NCBI GenBank assembly: GCA_016508695.1
Contig: VNKQ01000003.1
Span: 620,001 to 684,000 of the forward strand
Reading direction: 5' to 3'
Origin: Hyphodiscus hymeniophilus
Lineage: Eukaryota; Ascomycota; Leotiomycetes; Helotiales; Hyphodiscaceae
Length of the DNA stretch: 64,000 nucleotides
The position numbers and the translations under genes were made by a program. Under the pieces are notes generated by a model. That model was not told the DNA's origin. It did no database searches and was given only the letters and a program-made list of their open reading frames with translations. This document shows positions 24,154 to 36,000 of the stretch, piece by piece (within the stretch, counting starts at the first letter, position 1; each line of letters opens with the position of its first letter).

Positions 24154-24996
24154 ATGGCCAATCTGTCAGCCTTACAGGTCATCTCAACAGGAATCGCTAT
24201 TGTCTTCGTCTCAGGATGTGTATGATATAGCAACGTTACCGGCTGCTTGAGCTCTCACTAATGATATCATTTGCAGGTCCGATTATTCTGGCTCTTCCTC
24301 TCTATCTCGCGACCGGTACGTGACCCTCGAATCAAGTACCCCAAGACCGGTCCGTCGCATATGGTAGTAGTCTTGGGATCTGGAGGGCATACTGCAGAGA
24401 TGATGTCTCTTCTACGAGATGTAGATCCGACAAAATACATACACCGAACCTACATTATCTCTTCGGGAGATGGATTCTCCTCAGACAGAGCCTTCGATAT
24501 CGAGACTAAGATCCAGTCCAGACATAATCATGGCAACGTAAGCAGTGTGGGAGAAGTGTACCCGGCGACTGGCAAATGGGAAGTCAAAATTGTTCCCCGC
24601 GCGAGGAAGATTCATCAATCACGCTGGACCACTGCTTTGTCCTCTCTCTGGTGCTTGATCTCCTGCATGGCGACTTTACGCACTTCCTCCATAACCTCTA
24701 TCGTCTCTCCATTTGACTACCCCGACGTTATCATCGCCAATGGGCCAGCCACCGCTGTGATGGTGGTTCTAGCGAGCTTCCTTCTGAAGTTGTTTGGATT
24801 TGCGCCCATATACAAGATGAAGACGATATATGTAGAGAGCTGGGCGAGGGTAAAGACTTTGAGTTTGAGCGGAAAGGTATTACTGTGGTTGAGGATCTGC
24901 GACAAGTTTGTCGTGCAGTGGGAGGAGTTGGCAAAGAATATTAATCAGGATGGAACAAGGCGAAAAGTAGAATGGAGCGGATTTCTTGTCGAGTAG
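24154..24996 (+). CDS. alg14: UDP-GlcNAc transferase subunit Alg14
   Basis: Membrane-anchor subunit that recruits the catalytic Alg13 to the cytosolic face of the ER. The pair adds the second GlcNAc to the dolichol-linked N-glycan precursor. Two exons, 24154-24219 (22 codons, ending VFVSGC) and 24277-24996, give 261 aa. Exon 1 plus the start of exon 2 (VRLFWLFLSIS) forms the N-terminal membrane helix. Family motifs: VVVLGSGGHTAEMM, a Gly-rich nucleotide-sugar loop at ~48-62; YPDVIIANGPATAVMVVL; APIYKMKTIYVESWARVKTLSLSG; and ICDKFVVQWEEL. The intron has a GTATGA donor and TTTGCAG acceptor. Length is normal for the filamentous-fungal protein. Confidence 0.92.
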
Positions 24997-25152
24997 CTTG
25001 CATACAATGCCAGACGTATGCCCGATACAGGACACGCCGCCAAGAAGACGTCTTTCACCTAAGTCTCTTTTGACCGTACAATTTGTTTTTACATAATGTA
25101 CAATTGTATCCATCGTGGGCATCGATCATAGTTGCTGAATATGCGGCATTTT

Positions 25153-25924
25153 CTAAGCCGTCTTTGCTTCTTCTTCCGGATCAGCAACTCCCGACTCACT
25201 TGGCTCATCTTCGTTCGATGTGCCGACACCAGTATATGCGGCATCCCTCTGTCTCTCAATCGCCTCGATTTCCTTTGTCGCCCATGCCTTCCATGATTCA
25301 TAAGTCTTGTCTTCCAGCTCCGCTCCCACTTCTAATACGCTCTTCCCGAAGTAAGCTCCCACCCACAAGGCTTCCTCTTTAGCAACACGCCTTTCAACTT
25401 CTTCCTCCTGACGCAGAGCGTAGAACTCTTTCCTCGAGATATCGTAGGCTTGCGCTTGGGTCATACCAGCTTTATACATGAGCCAGAGTTGTCTCTGGAC
25501 AACACTGCGGATACGTTAAAGCCATCCAGGTAGAACTAGAGTCAAAAACCTACCTCTCTCCATTCAAGGGTCTACCCGGCTGTTGTATCCTACTCCAATC
25601 ACACCTCTGCCCGTCTTTCCCATCATTCTCCAGCACAACTCTCGGCCGTGCCAGCTCCCACGGATGGTCTCCATAGAACTCTCTACGTAACCGATCCTCT
25701 TCGTACTCGATCTGCTGTGGTTTGAACATTTTACTGGGTTTCCTTGTCCGTGGTTTGGAATTGGGTACTCGATGCTGGGTAGGCTGGGTGCGTGTGAGGA
25801 TCTCGGAGGGTGGTATTGATCCAATTGTTTTAAACCATGGTGGTGGTTGACTTATGGTGTTGGATTCTAGGAGGAGAGAGGCGGTCTGGTAGACCCGTGA
25901 GGGCTTCAGATTGAGTCCTCTCAT
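25153..25924 (-). CDS. rsm25: Mitochondrial small-subunit ribosomal protein Rsm25 (mS23)
   Basis: Component of the 37S mitochondrial ribosomal subunit. Exons 25924-25554 and 25504-25153 join to 240 aa. The N-terminal MRGLNLKPSRVYQTASLLLE, then PPWFKTIGSIPPSEILTRTQP, then IEYEEDRLRREFYGDHPWELARPRVVLE, and, across the junction, RPLNGESVVQRQLWLMYKAG followed by AQAYDISRKEFY are typical of fungal Rsm25. The C-terminal ~50 residues are acidic and variable. The start at 25924 is preferred over an upstream non-ATG frame because it gives the conserved N-terminus. alg14 ends 156 nt away in convergent orientation. Confidence 0.92.
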
Positions 25925-26232
25925 CTTCGGGGAGAATATCTGAGCTTGAGGCAATCATAAATTGAAAGATGACTGCTTATGATGGCAAAGTTGGCGTTTT
26001 TGATATCATTATGAAGTCAAGGTTGAATTGGGTAGCTGGGCTGCCGCGGATTTTTAGCGCGATTGTTCCGCATCCAAAATTTGATTGGCTTCAGATTACT
26101 TCGAGACTCCTCACTCTCCTTGGCTTGGTTTTATTCCTTGAATTATCGAAGAAGCATTGGAAAACAGTTTCTACAGCTGCAATGCACCTGCGGGATCGGT
26201 GATAACACAGGTGCCACAATGTTAGACTGCTC
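25925..26232. promoter_or_regulatory. Shared divergent promoter region rsm25 / PPR gene
   Basis: 308 nt lie between two divergent start codons. Both products are predicted mitochondrial, which would suit co-regulation. That is inference, and no specific site was seen. Confidence 0.5.
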
Positions 26233-28074
26233 ATGTCAGTCTTTCGCAGCTCCTCTTCGACGAGCAGAGCCATCATATCGAAGCTAGCTCCGCCTTATAT
26301 CCTCCCCTTTTTGTACCCAATCGACCTCGAACAGAGTCTGCGGCCTCAGATCCCGCTCCGAAATCGACTAGAGACTCCACGGCCGTTGATTCAAGGTCCA
26401 GCAGCACTCGAGGCATGCTTCTTCAACTCCCTGGCCGCTGCTGGCCAATGTCGCAAGCACAATCTAAAACAACCAGTGCCATGCACCCTTTCCACGTCCC
26501 GGAGGTCAAACATTTCAACCAAATGGCAGCAGGCCAAGGCTGCGACGTTCAAACGGCAAAACCATACATCAGCGTCGCCAATGGAGGAAGATAGGGTCCT
26601 CAAACAACCAGTTCTTGAACCCAATCGCACAAAGGAAGAACTGATGGCGTTGGTAGACCAGTACGGTGGGGAATCGTTCACTGATCAGCTACCACTGCTC
26701 GAGCCTCCAAATCTTTATCAGCCTTCTGATGGTCCATATTTGACCGTCTCTGACAAGGAGCAAGATGACTGGCCCCCTCCTCAACATGCGTGGCCCGCGA
26801 GTGAGGTTACCATGGCGAAGCTCAATGCTCTTGGTGAGGCGCTTCGAGATTCTTCAAAAGACCCAGAAGATATATTTCTCCTCTACAGAGATCTTCCCGC
26901 TCCCCGAGTACCGTACCTTGAGGCGAACACACGACACAGACTACTGCGTCATCTGGCTATTGTTGAACGGAAAGACGAGCGCTCTATGCTGAGATACTTT
27001 TCTGTTGTAGATGACATGAAAGGTGCCGCGATCCCTCTAAAAGTCTGGGAATGGACGAGTGCTCTGTCGTTTGCTTCAAGATATGTGGCTAAGTCAACAG
27101 AAGTGGAAGTCGAAGCCGCGCTTCACATGTGGAGAGAAATGGAACACGTAGCTGGGGTAAAGAGCAACGATGCCACTTTCAATGTTCTCTTCGATGTGGC
27201 CTGTAAAGCTGGTAAGTTCGTTCTGGCAGAGATGATCTACAAGGAGATGCAGACTCGCGGCTTCGAGTTCAATCGATATCATCATGTCAGTCAGATCCAC
27301 TACTACGGGCTTAAAAGCGATGGAGATGGTGCGAGAGCTGCATACAAGGCGCTGGTGGATAAAGGCGAGATTGTCGACACTGTGGTCATGAACGCAATGA
27401 TATCCGCCCTCATCAGAGCACATGAAGCAAATGCCGCGGAGTACATATATGAACGGATGAAGAAAATCCATATAGAAACCTCTGGATCTGTCCTCCCTCC
27501 GAAATCCTATAAAGCTCGACGGGAGATCAACAAAGTTCTCATGAAGTTGGCCAAACTAGCGAAAAGCAAACCTGAGATGCAACAGGTGTTCCAACGGAAA
27601 TCGATCCTCGCTCCAGATCTGCACACATTTCGAATCTTGGTCAATTATTTTGCCATTCAGGCCGGCGAATTAGACAAGACAACGAAGTTTCTAGACGAAA
27701 TGGCTTGGTTTGAAATCCCTGTCCATGGAGCTCTATTCCTTGCACTTTTGAAAGGATTTGCGCTTCACGGAGGTATCCGATATACTCATTGGACCGAGGC
27801 TAGGCTCGAAAATGTGTGGAAGGCTTTGCTACAAGCTATAGACGACGATGCTATAGACATGTATATGTCGAAGTGGATGGTGGTTTGGGCGCTCAGGGCG
27901 TTTGCGAAGTGCTCAGGGCAACCGAGAATGGTGGATGTATGGGAGCACATTAAGGAGAAATGGGATCCAGGGGAGGAGGAGGAGGATTTCGTTGTGAGCT
28001 ATGCTTTACGCCCACTTCTGGATGGCGAAGACATGTCAGTGAAACGTTTTGACTGGTTATTGGGGTCGTTGTGA
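26233..28074 (+). CDS. Pentatricopeptide-repeat protein, predicted mitochondrial
   Basis: Single-exon gene of 613 codons. The N-terminus (MSVFRSSSSTSRAIISKL) is rich in Ser and Arg and lacks acidic residues for the first ~30 positions, as in a mitochondrial presequence. Helical-repeat segments from ~290 to 560 look like PPR units: KSNDATFNVLFDVACKAGKF..AEMIYKEMQTRGFEFN, DTVVMNAMISALIRAHEANAAEYIYERMKK, and APDLHTFRILVNYFAIQAGELDKTTKFLDEM. PPR proteins bind organellar RNA and act in stability or translation. The specific target here is unknown. There may be unmodelled introns, but the frame is continuous and codon-like throughout. It sits head-to-head with rsm25. Confidence 0.85.
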   Translation: MSVFRSSSSTSRAIISKLAPPYILPFLYPIDLEQSLRPQIPLRNRLETPRPLIQGPAALEACFFNSLAAAGQCRKHNLKQPVPCTLSTSRRSNISTKWQQAKAATFKRQNHTSASPMEEDRVLKQPVLEPNRTKEELMALVDQYGGESFTDQLPLLEPPNLYQPSDGPYLTVSDKEQDDWPPPQHAWPASEVTMAKLNALGEALRDSSKDPEDIFLLYRDLPAPRVPYLEANTRHRLLRHLAIVERKDERSMLRYFSVVDDMKGAAIPLKVWEWTSALSFASRYVAKSTEVEVEAALHMWREMEHVAGVKSNDATFNVLFDVACKAGKFVLAEMIYKEMQTRGFEFNRYHHVSQIHYYGLKSDGDGARAAYKALVDKGEIVDTVVMNAMISALIRAHEANAAEYIYERMKKIHIETSGSVLPPKSYKARREINKVLMKLAKLAKSKPEMQQVFQRKSILAPDLHTFRILVNYFAIQAGELDKTTKFLDEMAWFEIPVHGALFLALLKGFALHGGIRYTHWTEARLENVWKALLQAIDDDAIDMYMSKWMVVWALRAFAKCSGQPRMVDVWEHIKEKWDPGEEEEDFVVSYALRPLLDGEDMSVKRFDWLLGSL

Positions 28075-28433
28075 CGATGTCTATACATAATAGGGCTGTA
28101 CAGTGATGCCTGTGTATGGAGAAGTATGAAGTAGCTTAAGCCTGTACTCACAAGATGGAGTGTTTTCAATCCAAGTATTATGAAATGAAGTTCTTTCTCC
28201 TATCAACCAGACATATGACAAATTACCCCAAATGCGAAGTGAGATATATTGAGACTTTCGTCGATATTCCATCCATCTCTTTAACAGATCATGTGATCTC
28301 GTTTGGCCTTCGCGAATCAGCCCAAGTTTAATAGAACCTCTCGCGTTCAGCCTCGACCAGCCAGATCGCACAGCAACTCCTACGAACTCTGGCGTCTCTT
28401 GTGAGAATTAAGAGGAGAAGCTTTTTCGCGATC
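28075..28433. other. 360-nt spacer: PPR terminator and pnk1 promoter
   Basis: Spacer between two plus-strand genes. No gene was seen. Confidence 0.5.
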
Positions 28434-30353
28434 ATGGCGGGCTCGCCAAACCCAAGCAAACGCAAGTTTGCGCTTGACGCTCCTATCTCTCCACCTCCTT
28501 TAAAGCGTAAAGTGCAATCCACAATCACACGTGAGCATATTCGGTGCATGGTTCAGATTTAGATATACTAATATGAATAACAGAAAGTGCGGTGGCATCA
28601 TTCTTCACCCCTACAAGCTCTAAACCTCCGACGCCTCCTCAGAAGGTCGTGTGGATGGAACAATCGCCTGACGATAACACCCCCAGTACTCTTCTTGTCG
28701 GAAAATATCAACCTCCAAACGACTCAAACTCACCTCAGACTACTATGGCAGAAGAAAAGAGGAGAAAGGTCGCTGCCTTTGACTTTGTGGGTAACTTTCG
28801 ATTGCGGAACGAGCCACGATTGCTAATTATAGCTTCAGGATTCGACCCTCATTACAACAAAATCGGGCAAGAAGTTCGCTTCTGACGCGCAAGACTGGAA
28901 ATGGTGGCATCAATCCGTACCTGATATACTTCGGAAATTATACCATGACGAAGGGTATGTTGCAGGTCACAATTAGTACGTGGTTTATTACTGACAATGA
29001 AATCAGGTACAGAGTCGTCATTATTAGCAATCAGGGTGGACTTTCCTTAACGGCCGACACCAAAGCCAAAGCTCCTAAAGCAAATCGTACGACTAAGCTT
29101 ACGTCGTTCAAAACGAAAGCATCTACGGTTCTCAGTCAGCTAGGCATTCCTATGAGCATATACGCCGCAACTGGAAAAGACATCTATCGAAAGCCGAGAA
29201 CGGGCATGTGGAAGGAATTGCTGGAAGATTACGATATCCATATTCCAGGTGACCTCGATCTCGAAAACTCTATTTTCGTAGGAGATGCCGGCGGAAGAAC
29301 TGCACGTGACGGGAAGCCAAAAGACTTCTCATGCTCGGATCGGCAAGTATCTCGATGCTGTCAAGTATCGAGGTTTTGACAGTAAATAGGAACTTCGCAG
29401 GCAACGTCGGTATCACGTTCCATACGCCCGAAGAGTTCTTCCTCCATGAGGCGCCTCGGGAGTTTGAACGATCATTTGAACCTTCTGACTACCTTCCCGA
29501 TTTCTCTGCAGCTGAAGGTCGGTCATGAAACATTGTGTAATATTCGAATATCGGAGACTGATCAGTTCACAGTACCCGATGTCTATTCCAAGAAAAATGA
29601 TCAAGAAGTCGTCATATTTTGCGGAAGTCCAGGCGCGGGTAAAAGCACCTTCTTTTTCAAGCAACTCCTCCCTCTTGGATTTCAAAGGATTAATCAAGAC
29701 ATACTAAAGACAGTAAGTTATACGTCGATGAAAGAATCCTTCGCATTCAACTGACCTTCGAAAGCGAGAAAAGTGTATCAAAGTTGCGGGAGAGTTTTTG
29801 GACAGGGGGAAGTCTATCGCGGTCGGTAGGTACCCGTTATCAGATGATACGACATATGAAGATGCATAGATTGACACTTAATAGATAACACCAACGCCGA
29901 TTCCGATGTCAGAAGTAAATGGGTTGAGCTGGCTGGGAAGCACAACGTGCAGATCCGTTGTGTGTTATTTACAGCATCCAGTGAGCTTTGTGAGCACAAT
30001 AATACAGTACGAGCTCTCAACCCAACCGTGAGTCCACCTTTTACTTCTCTTCCGTCTCTTGATCCCAATCGGACTCAAGTCCGTAGCTGCAAGACAAGAT
30101 CACAACAGCTGTCCTCTCTGACTTTATCAGATGAACCCCGAAAAGCGAGATATACTTCCAGGCTTAGCCTTCAAGATGTTTTCTTCGCGATATCAACGGC
30201 CAGCCATTTCCGAGGGATTCCAAGACATCACGGAAGTGAAATTCAAGGTTGGTCAATCACATGCAGGAATAGGATTTCTCGTACTGATTCGGCATATTGC
30301 AGTTCGATGGCAATGAAGCAGAGCGTGAGATTTGGAGCCGATACTGGACTTAG
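28434..30353 (+). CDS. pnk1: Bifunctional polynucleotide 3'-phosphatase / 5'-kinase
   Basis: DNA-end repair enzyme that removes 3'-phosphates and adds 5'-phosphates at strand breaks. Ten exons: 28434-28530, 28584-28786, 28839-28954, 29007-29342, 29390-29517, 29573-29712, 29765-29825, 29885-30027, 30131-30247 and 30303-30353, giving 463 aa. The phosphatase half has AAFDFDSTL (DxDxT nucleophile, formed across intron 2), VVIISNQGGLSL, KPRTGMW and SIFVGDAGGR, followed by KDFSCSDRNFA. The kinase half has a P-loop, VVIFCGSPGAGKSTFF (~287-302), then GFQRINQDILKTREKC and IRCVLFTASSELCEHNN, and ends FDGNEAEREIWSRYW. The Lys/Arg-rich N-terminus (SKRKFALD...PLKRKV) looks like a nuclear localisation signal. 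Intron 4 starts with GC, not GT. The human-type FHA domain is absent, as is usual in fungi. Confidence 0.93.
29343..29389 (+). other. GC-AG intron inside pnk1
   Basis: Exon 4 ends ...TGCTCGGATCG and the intron begins GCAAGT and ends AAATAG. The join restores the conserved CSDRNFAGNVG segment in frame. No GT in the area does so. GCAAGT is the standard form of the minor GC donor. Confidence 0.8.
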
Positions 30354-32206
30354 AGCTCAGTATTATCGATTTCGTGCATGAGCTCCATGTGCTTTGCATC
30401 CCTTCAGCCTTTCACAGTGCATGCGATGACAGAATAGATGGGAGCACGACATATTGCAGGCATTGAGGCAGAATTTTGGGGCCGCGTCAAGGATTCCAAC
30501 TTCTTCTCTAGACTCTTCAAACATGGATCTGGACCTCTCTGACGCTCTCATATTGAGCCTGAATGTTCAGATTGTTGAGCCGTTCATTCTACAGCCACCA
30601 AGAACGATTTTTGGACCTGCATCGCCATCATCCCTGCCTATTTTACTGGAGCTTTGTTCATCCCCATTTGTAGCTGGCAATCGAAATGGATACAAGGCAG
30701 CGAATATTGATTGCGCAATAGGTTCATAGACATGAGGTAATCAACATTACATCGATTCATTCCACTGCAGGTCTCCAAATCCCGAGTTGACTCTTGAGTC
30801 TTGTCCCCTCTGTCATCTACTCCGTAGTGGGCAAAGCTGTGCTGCTTACTATTGAGGAGAAGCAAAACTCTGCACATATCGACTGGCATCGATATCGGGG
30901 GGTCATCTTTACTAATTGCTGATAGCGGCAGAAGCCTGACTACTACCCGAAAACATTACGGCCTGCACAAAGTAAGAAGAATTGTGGAGACTAGAGGTCC
31001 AGACCTCGCCGATCCTTCCCGGAGTGCCTTAGCGAGTCAGCGAGTCAGCGCAACGATTCTTTGAGTCTTCGAGTCTTCAGGCTGTGCTCCCCCAAAGAAG
31101 AGGGTTCGCTGTTTTCACCACAGGGCTAACTTTGTTGCACAGCGAAATAAATCAATAATGGTTGAACAGAGGCAGTTAGAGACCACTTCAAAACAAATCC
31201 TACACAGCCTCAAATTGGTATTTTTATTCCCAGATCGACGGTAATGAAGTTTGGGGTCAATCTATCACCATCATACAATATGATACGGCAAGTCGGGAGA
31301 GTCAATAGTCGTTTTGTCGCCGATCTGCGGTGCTTCGTTCTGGATTTCTGCAGGGCTTCAGGGAATCAGGCGAGGAACCCACAGTGCGCAGCCCGCAGAA
31401 CGAAGTTTCCACAGCGTTTGTTACTGTCCATAATCCCTGATGTAATTGAGGCGTGAGGCCAATAAACCTCGTGTGAGATGGCAAGATGCACGACAAAAGG
31501 AAACAAAGACCTGCGATTTGATAGCCAGCCATGCAAACGAAACCTCTTTGCTTGTCATGAAGTCATGCGCTTCATTCCTTGCTGCAGGACGCAAGCAGTT
31601 GTTCTTACTCGATTCAAGAAGAGATTTCCAAGTGAGAAATGACGAAATTGAGCGGCAGGGCGGACGGGAGTTTCGCTCTGGTGCACTGGGTGCAGTGGTG
31701 GGTGTGGAAATGGGCCAGCAACGATCAACGTTTCCGACAACGCAGATACCCGATTGGTGTGTCTCACTGTGGAACAAGGCGAGGCGAGGGATGGAATCCA
31801 ACCTTTCGCCCGTGACTTTTATCCTGCGTTTGTCACGGGGGCGCACAGGGAATTGAGGATGGCTCTATTTGCTGCGGTTACCAATCTTCTGATAACTTGG
31901 TTCAGAGGTTGCTGAGCTGGCTCCAATGGATGGTGATGGTGGTGGTGGTGGTTGTGAAGTATTGATTGAGATGCAATGAGCCAAACCCGCATGGCCACAC
32001 CCGTTGTCCCAGGTTGAATTCCTCCTCCTCCCAGTCTTCCATGTGGCATTTCCTAACCATGTTCCTCAGGCATGAATGGTCATGGTTTGCGACTTGCCAC
32101 TTATGGAAAGTGGATGGATCGATCCTGGACCAGTGGGACCGGTCTCGACGGTGGACCCAAAGCAGAGGAAGTTTTACGCGCTACTACGGGGGTAGTACGG
32201 ACGGAA

Positions 32207-32230
32207 CATACTCCGTACGTACGGAGTATG
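32207..32230. repeat. 24-nt perfect palindrome
   Basis: CATACTCCGTAC is followed at once by its exact reverse complement, with no loop. It embeds two opposed TACTCCGTA/TACGGAGTA words. It could be a dimeric factor site or a cruciform. Confidence 0.8.
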
Positions 32231-32636
32231 GATGAATTGAAGCGGCGGGATATCACCCTCCTCCCTTGACTTTGGGCACAGGAGTCAACATCCTAGCAGC
32301 CACAATCCACCTCGTCACAACCCCTGTTCTCCGAAGATTTGGTTCGTTTGTGTTCCCGTTCTACCGTACCCCCCGTCGAATCAACATCTTCGGCCTGCCG
32401 ATTGGGGATTTGACGAGCAAATGGAAGGTGAAAGATACTTGCAGAGCTCTTAGCGAACGGCAAAAGCCCGTTCACACCACATGGGAAAGTTGGAACCCAT
32501 CGAAGAAAACGGCCCGTGAGAGGAACCAATGATGGAAGTTGGTGAAGGTCGAGGTTGCGGTCGGGGTGAGGAAGCGGGATGGGAGCTCTCAGAGCTTTGG
32601 CGCCGCCTCGGTGCTGTATTACACGCAGGCTCGATA

Positions 32637-32668
32637 CCCCAATGCCCCAATGCCCCAATGCCTCAATG
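32637..32668 (+). repeat. CCCCAATG octamer array, four units
   Basis: Three perfect CCCCAATG copies and one with a single change (CCTCAATG) stand in tandem in non-coding sequence. Confidence 0.85.
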
Positions 32669-33720
32669 TTCTACGGAGGTACAGCTGCAATTCTCGACTA
32701 ATGGCGGATGTATGGATGAGTTCCGGAGTGGATACTGTCATGTATCTTTAGTCCCCTCTCCTGGTGTCTTAGGAAGTAAGGACTTGGGAGTTGGGCTGAC
32801 CGAGCTGGTGGAGCGAGAAAGGAGCGGCAAGTATTAGTGCGAAGGAAGTCCAAGCCAAACGGTTTACGGCTTAGAGCTTGAAATTCGTCCGCGCGCATAC
32901 CCATAGCCACGGTCGCACACCCATGGTCATTGATCCCATACGGAACTATCCAGGCCCAGAGGCGAGGCGTCTGTGTCTCGCCGAAAGATTAGACGCAAGG
33001 CCCAACGGTCAAGGTCTTGATCCTCTTCCCTGGAGCTTCTTCTTCGCTGGAGCTGGCGGGGATGCGGGTGTGAATAGACCCCAGCAAACCCACCATCACG
33101 CACCGAGTCACCACTCACGCCCTCTCTCTTCTTCTCTCTTCTTTCCTATTGGGGACATGCCCAGGCACAGGCACAGGCACAACACAGCACAACACAAAAT
33201 CAGAGCCCATCCCCACGACCCCCCGTGTCCTCCCTCTCTTGCTCGCCATACCATCCATTCCATACTGTAACCACGCAGTCCGGTCGCAACACGCCAGATC
33301 GCAAAGCGCACCACACATATCACACCGTTCATCCTATCTGTCCAACAGCCAGTCAATCCTGTGAGTCGCCCGAAAATCTTGATTCTGCACGTGAGGGCGC
33401 ATTCGTCCCCACGTACCCCATGTTGTGTATGAGAGTGCAAAAGTCTAATTGGTGGTGAGAAAAGCTAGCAGCACCACCACATCAACTCTCATACCTAACC
33501 ACTCACCCTCTACCTACGTGGTCTATCCGAAGTCGTGTGAGAGCTATCCCACAAGCTCTCGAACACGTATTGAACTATCGCTTCCGATCAGGAACGTTGT
33601 TGCCAGTACCAATCCACAAGAGAAAAATCACACAAGATGCCATCGACTTCATTATAAACTCGCGACCACAATTGCAAAACAAACCCGCACCACCACCAAT
33701 GACCCAGGAACTTAGTAAAA

Positions 33721-35419
33721 ATGTCACCGAAACTCAAGCCATTACTACTACCACTATTGGTAGAGGAGCGAAGGAAGAGAGAAAGTATTTCAGACTCGGA
33801 CATGGACCTCTCGACATATAGCTACAGCCAGAATTATTCCGCTTCAGAAATCCCGTCGCCAGTCACTCCTACTTTCTCCCTTCGACACTTGAGATATCCA
33901 AGCTCTGCGTCGTCTATCGAGTCCTCTTTTCACAGTGCAGTCAATGACAGCCCATCATCACCAACATTCGTCGCACCCAAGGCTGGCAAACGATCACTAC
34001 CCGACGTCCAGGAAGAACCCCACGAACGAGAGGATGGCTTAGAATTCGAGGCATCCGACGACCTATATTATTGTCTGTGTAAGTTACAGTCTTGTGCTGG
34101 GGGAAACGGAATTTGAACATTATAGCTAATGCTTGATAATAGGCGACGATCAGCAATGCGTGCATCGCGACTCTACAATGGCGCAAAGCTCCGAGCAATT
34201 GTCACGGGAGCAAGAGTTTGACTATGACCTGGCAGATGGATTCTTGAGCGATGGGGAGTTTTCGGCCAGCCCGCGATATAAGAAACGGAGGCAAGAGTCA
34301 CCCATCACCGGGCTTGCGAATCGCTTTGGAACTAGATTCCCGTCGTTCTCGAGAAAATGGCGATTGAGGAAAGACATAAGCGCGGTAGTGATCATTTCAG
34401 ATGTACAGCGGGAGAATGCTACTTCAAGAGGCGCATCGAGTCGGTCGTCATCGATATCAAATTCTACACGACAAGCGTTAGACAGGTCGTTTGAGCCTCA
34501 AATGCCACCAACGCCCACCCGAAGTATTTACGACAGCCGAGAAGACATCACCACTACGACTCCCGTTGACATTGAGAAAGTAAATGAAGAAAGCAGAGGG
34601 CATGAACAGTGCTTTGCGACGACCCCTCTGCTGCCACCCTTAATGATGGACGCCTCAGCCAACACCAAGCAAGTTTCGATGCAATCGCCACTTCAATCGC
34701 CATCCGTTGCTGAATCTACCGACCCCTTTTCAGGAAATGTGACTCCGATCGACGGTATCGCAACACCTCAGCTCCCAGGCATGCCTTCACCACCACTCAG
34801 TACTAAACCCTCCATCTCCTCATTCCACCGCTCCAGCCGTCCTGCACACCTCATGCCCTCCTCAGAAATCCCACCGATTCTGATTGCAGGGCCCGACGAT
34901 GTATGGGCTAACAAGCTTGGCCATGCAAACTTCACCATCTACCCAGAGCCCTACGTCCCAGAATCTTTCGACCTCGAAGCTTGCCGCCAATTGCGCACCA
35001 ATTGGGACCTTGCTCGCTGCAATTACACCAAACACCTTGTGCGAACAGGCGAACACTATGGTGTCACCTCCAAAACCTACAAGCTGACCGAGGAGAAATG
35101 GTCCTCCGTCGACGGTACATGGCGCAAGAACAACGACTTGACAATCGCCAACACCGTCGACAACCCTTCTGAGGCGTTCGCAACATTGAAACACAACACG
35201 CTTTGCGAGCCCGGCAGCACCAACATCATGACCAAGATCCCATCTCTCAACGACCCAAGGAGCGAGGGCAAGTTTCCCCAACTCGGCGACGAGGATATCG
35301 TTGGTCCTATGGTGCAGGTCGCTGCTCAACTGCAACGCAGCCCAAGCAAGAAAGCGAAGCTTTTCAAGTTCTTCGCCGAGAAATTCCCTGTTGGATTGGG
35401 GAAATCAATTGAACATTAG
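33721..35419 (+). CDS. Ser/Pro-rich fungal protein of unknown function with conserved-looking C-terminal domain
   Basis: Exons 33721-34078 and 34143-35419 (544 aa) are joined across a 64-nt intron (GTAAGT donor, AATAG acceptor). The N-terminal ~350 residues are low-complexity with many SP/TP sites and several basic patches (KKRRQESP, SRKWRLRKD). From ~373 the composition changes to an ordered-looking segment: PPILIAGPDDVWANKLGHAN, IYPEPYVPESFDLEACRQLR, NWDLARCNYTKHLVRTGEHYG, KLTEEKWSSVDG. This continues to about residue 480, then a basic C-terminus (SKKAKLFKFFAEKFP). I do not recognise the family. The second Met (33802, MDLSTYSYS) may be the real start, since the first 27 residues are Leu/Arg-rich and atypical. 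It converges on the gene at 37487-41164. Confidence 0.75.
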
Positions 35420-36000
35420 ACACGCCCACGCCACATCGAGGCGAGGCCTCACGGCCTACTGTTATATCATTTGTTGCTGCGGTTCATTGTAACAACAGTT
35501 GCTTTGCACGACGCAGATTTAACGGCCCCATCTATTCTACTATCTTTTTGCACTTGGATATCGATACCCACGCTCCTTAGCAAGCTACATTCTTTGAACT
35601 TTCCTTTTTTCGACTGTTAATTGCTATTACCTATTGTCTATATCAACGGTTTCTTGTGTATAGTGTTTGTTGGTGTTTGAATGAATCGAACGGAAAGGTA
35701 CGCAACGGACTCGTTCTAAAGGTTGGGTAGACGGACGGAAAATGGAAAAGATACAGGCACGGCGCATCTTGGAAGCAAAAGCTGTATATAATACTTTGAA
35801 GTGATGCGGAGACGATGGTCTGAGGAGATGGTGTTGACTAGAAGGAAAGAGGAATGAGGCGGTTTTTATGTGTCATGGCGGCTATTACCTTCAACCCTTC
35901 CAGGGTTTATTTGGGAGAGCGCAGTCTTTATCTGATGGAGGTTGAAGTGGCTGTCCCGTCCTTGAGACGTGGAAATGAGTTGAAAGAAGTATTAAATACA

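Larger units (their letters stand above)
30354..33720. other. 3.4 kb intergenic region with short repeats, no gene supported
   Basis: It lies upstream of the 544-aa protein gene. It contains duplicated words (GCGAGTCA near 31030, GAGTCTTC near 31060), a GGTGGTGGT run at ~31932-31957, the 24-nt palindrome at 32207, an 8-mer array at 32637 and a CAGGCA repeat near 33160. The last ~500 nt are C/A-rich and probably promoter and leader. Open frames up to ~140 codons show no coding pattern. Confidence 0.55.
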
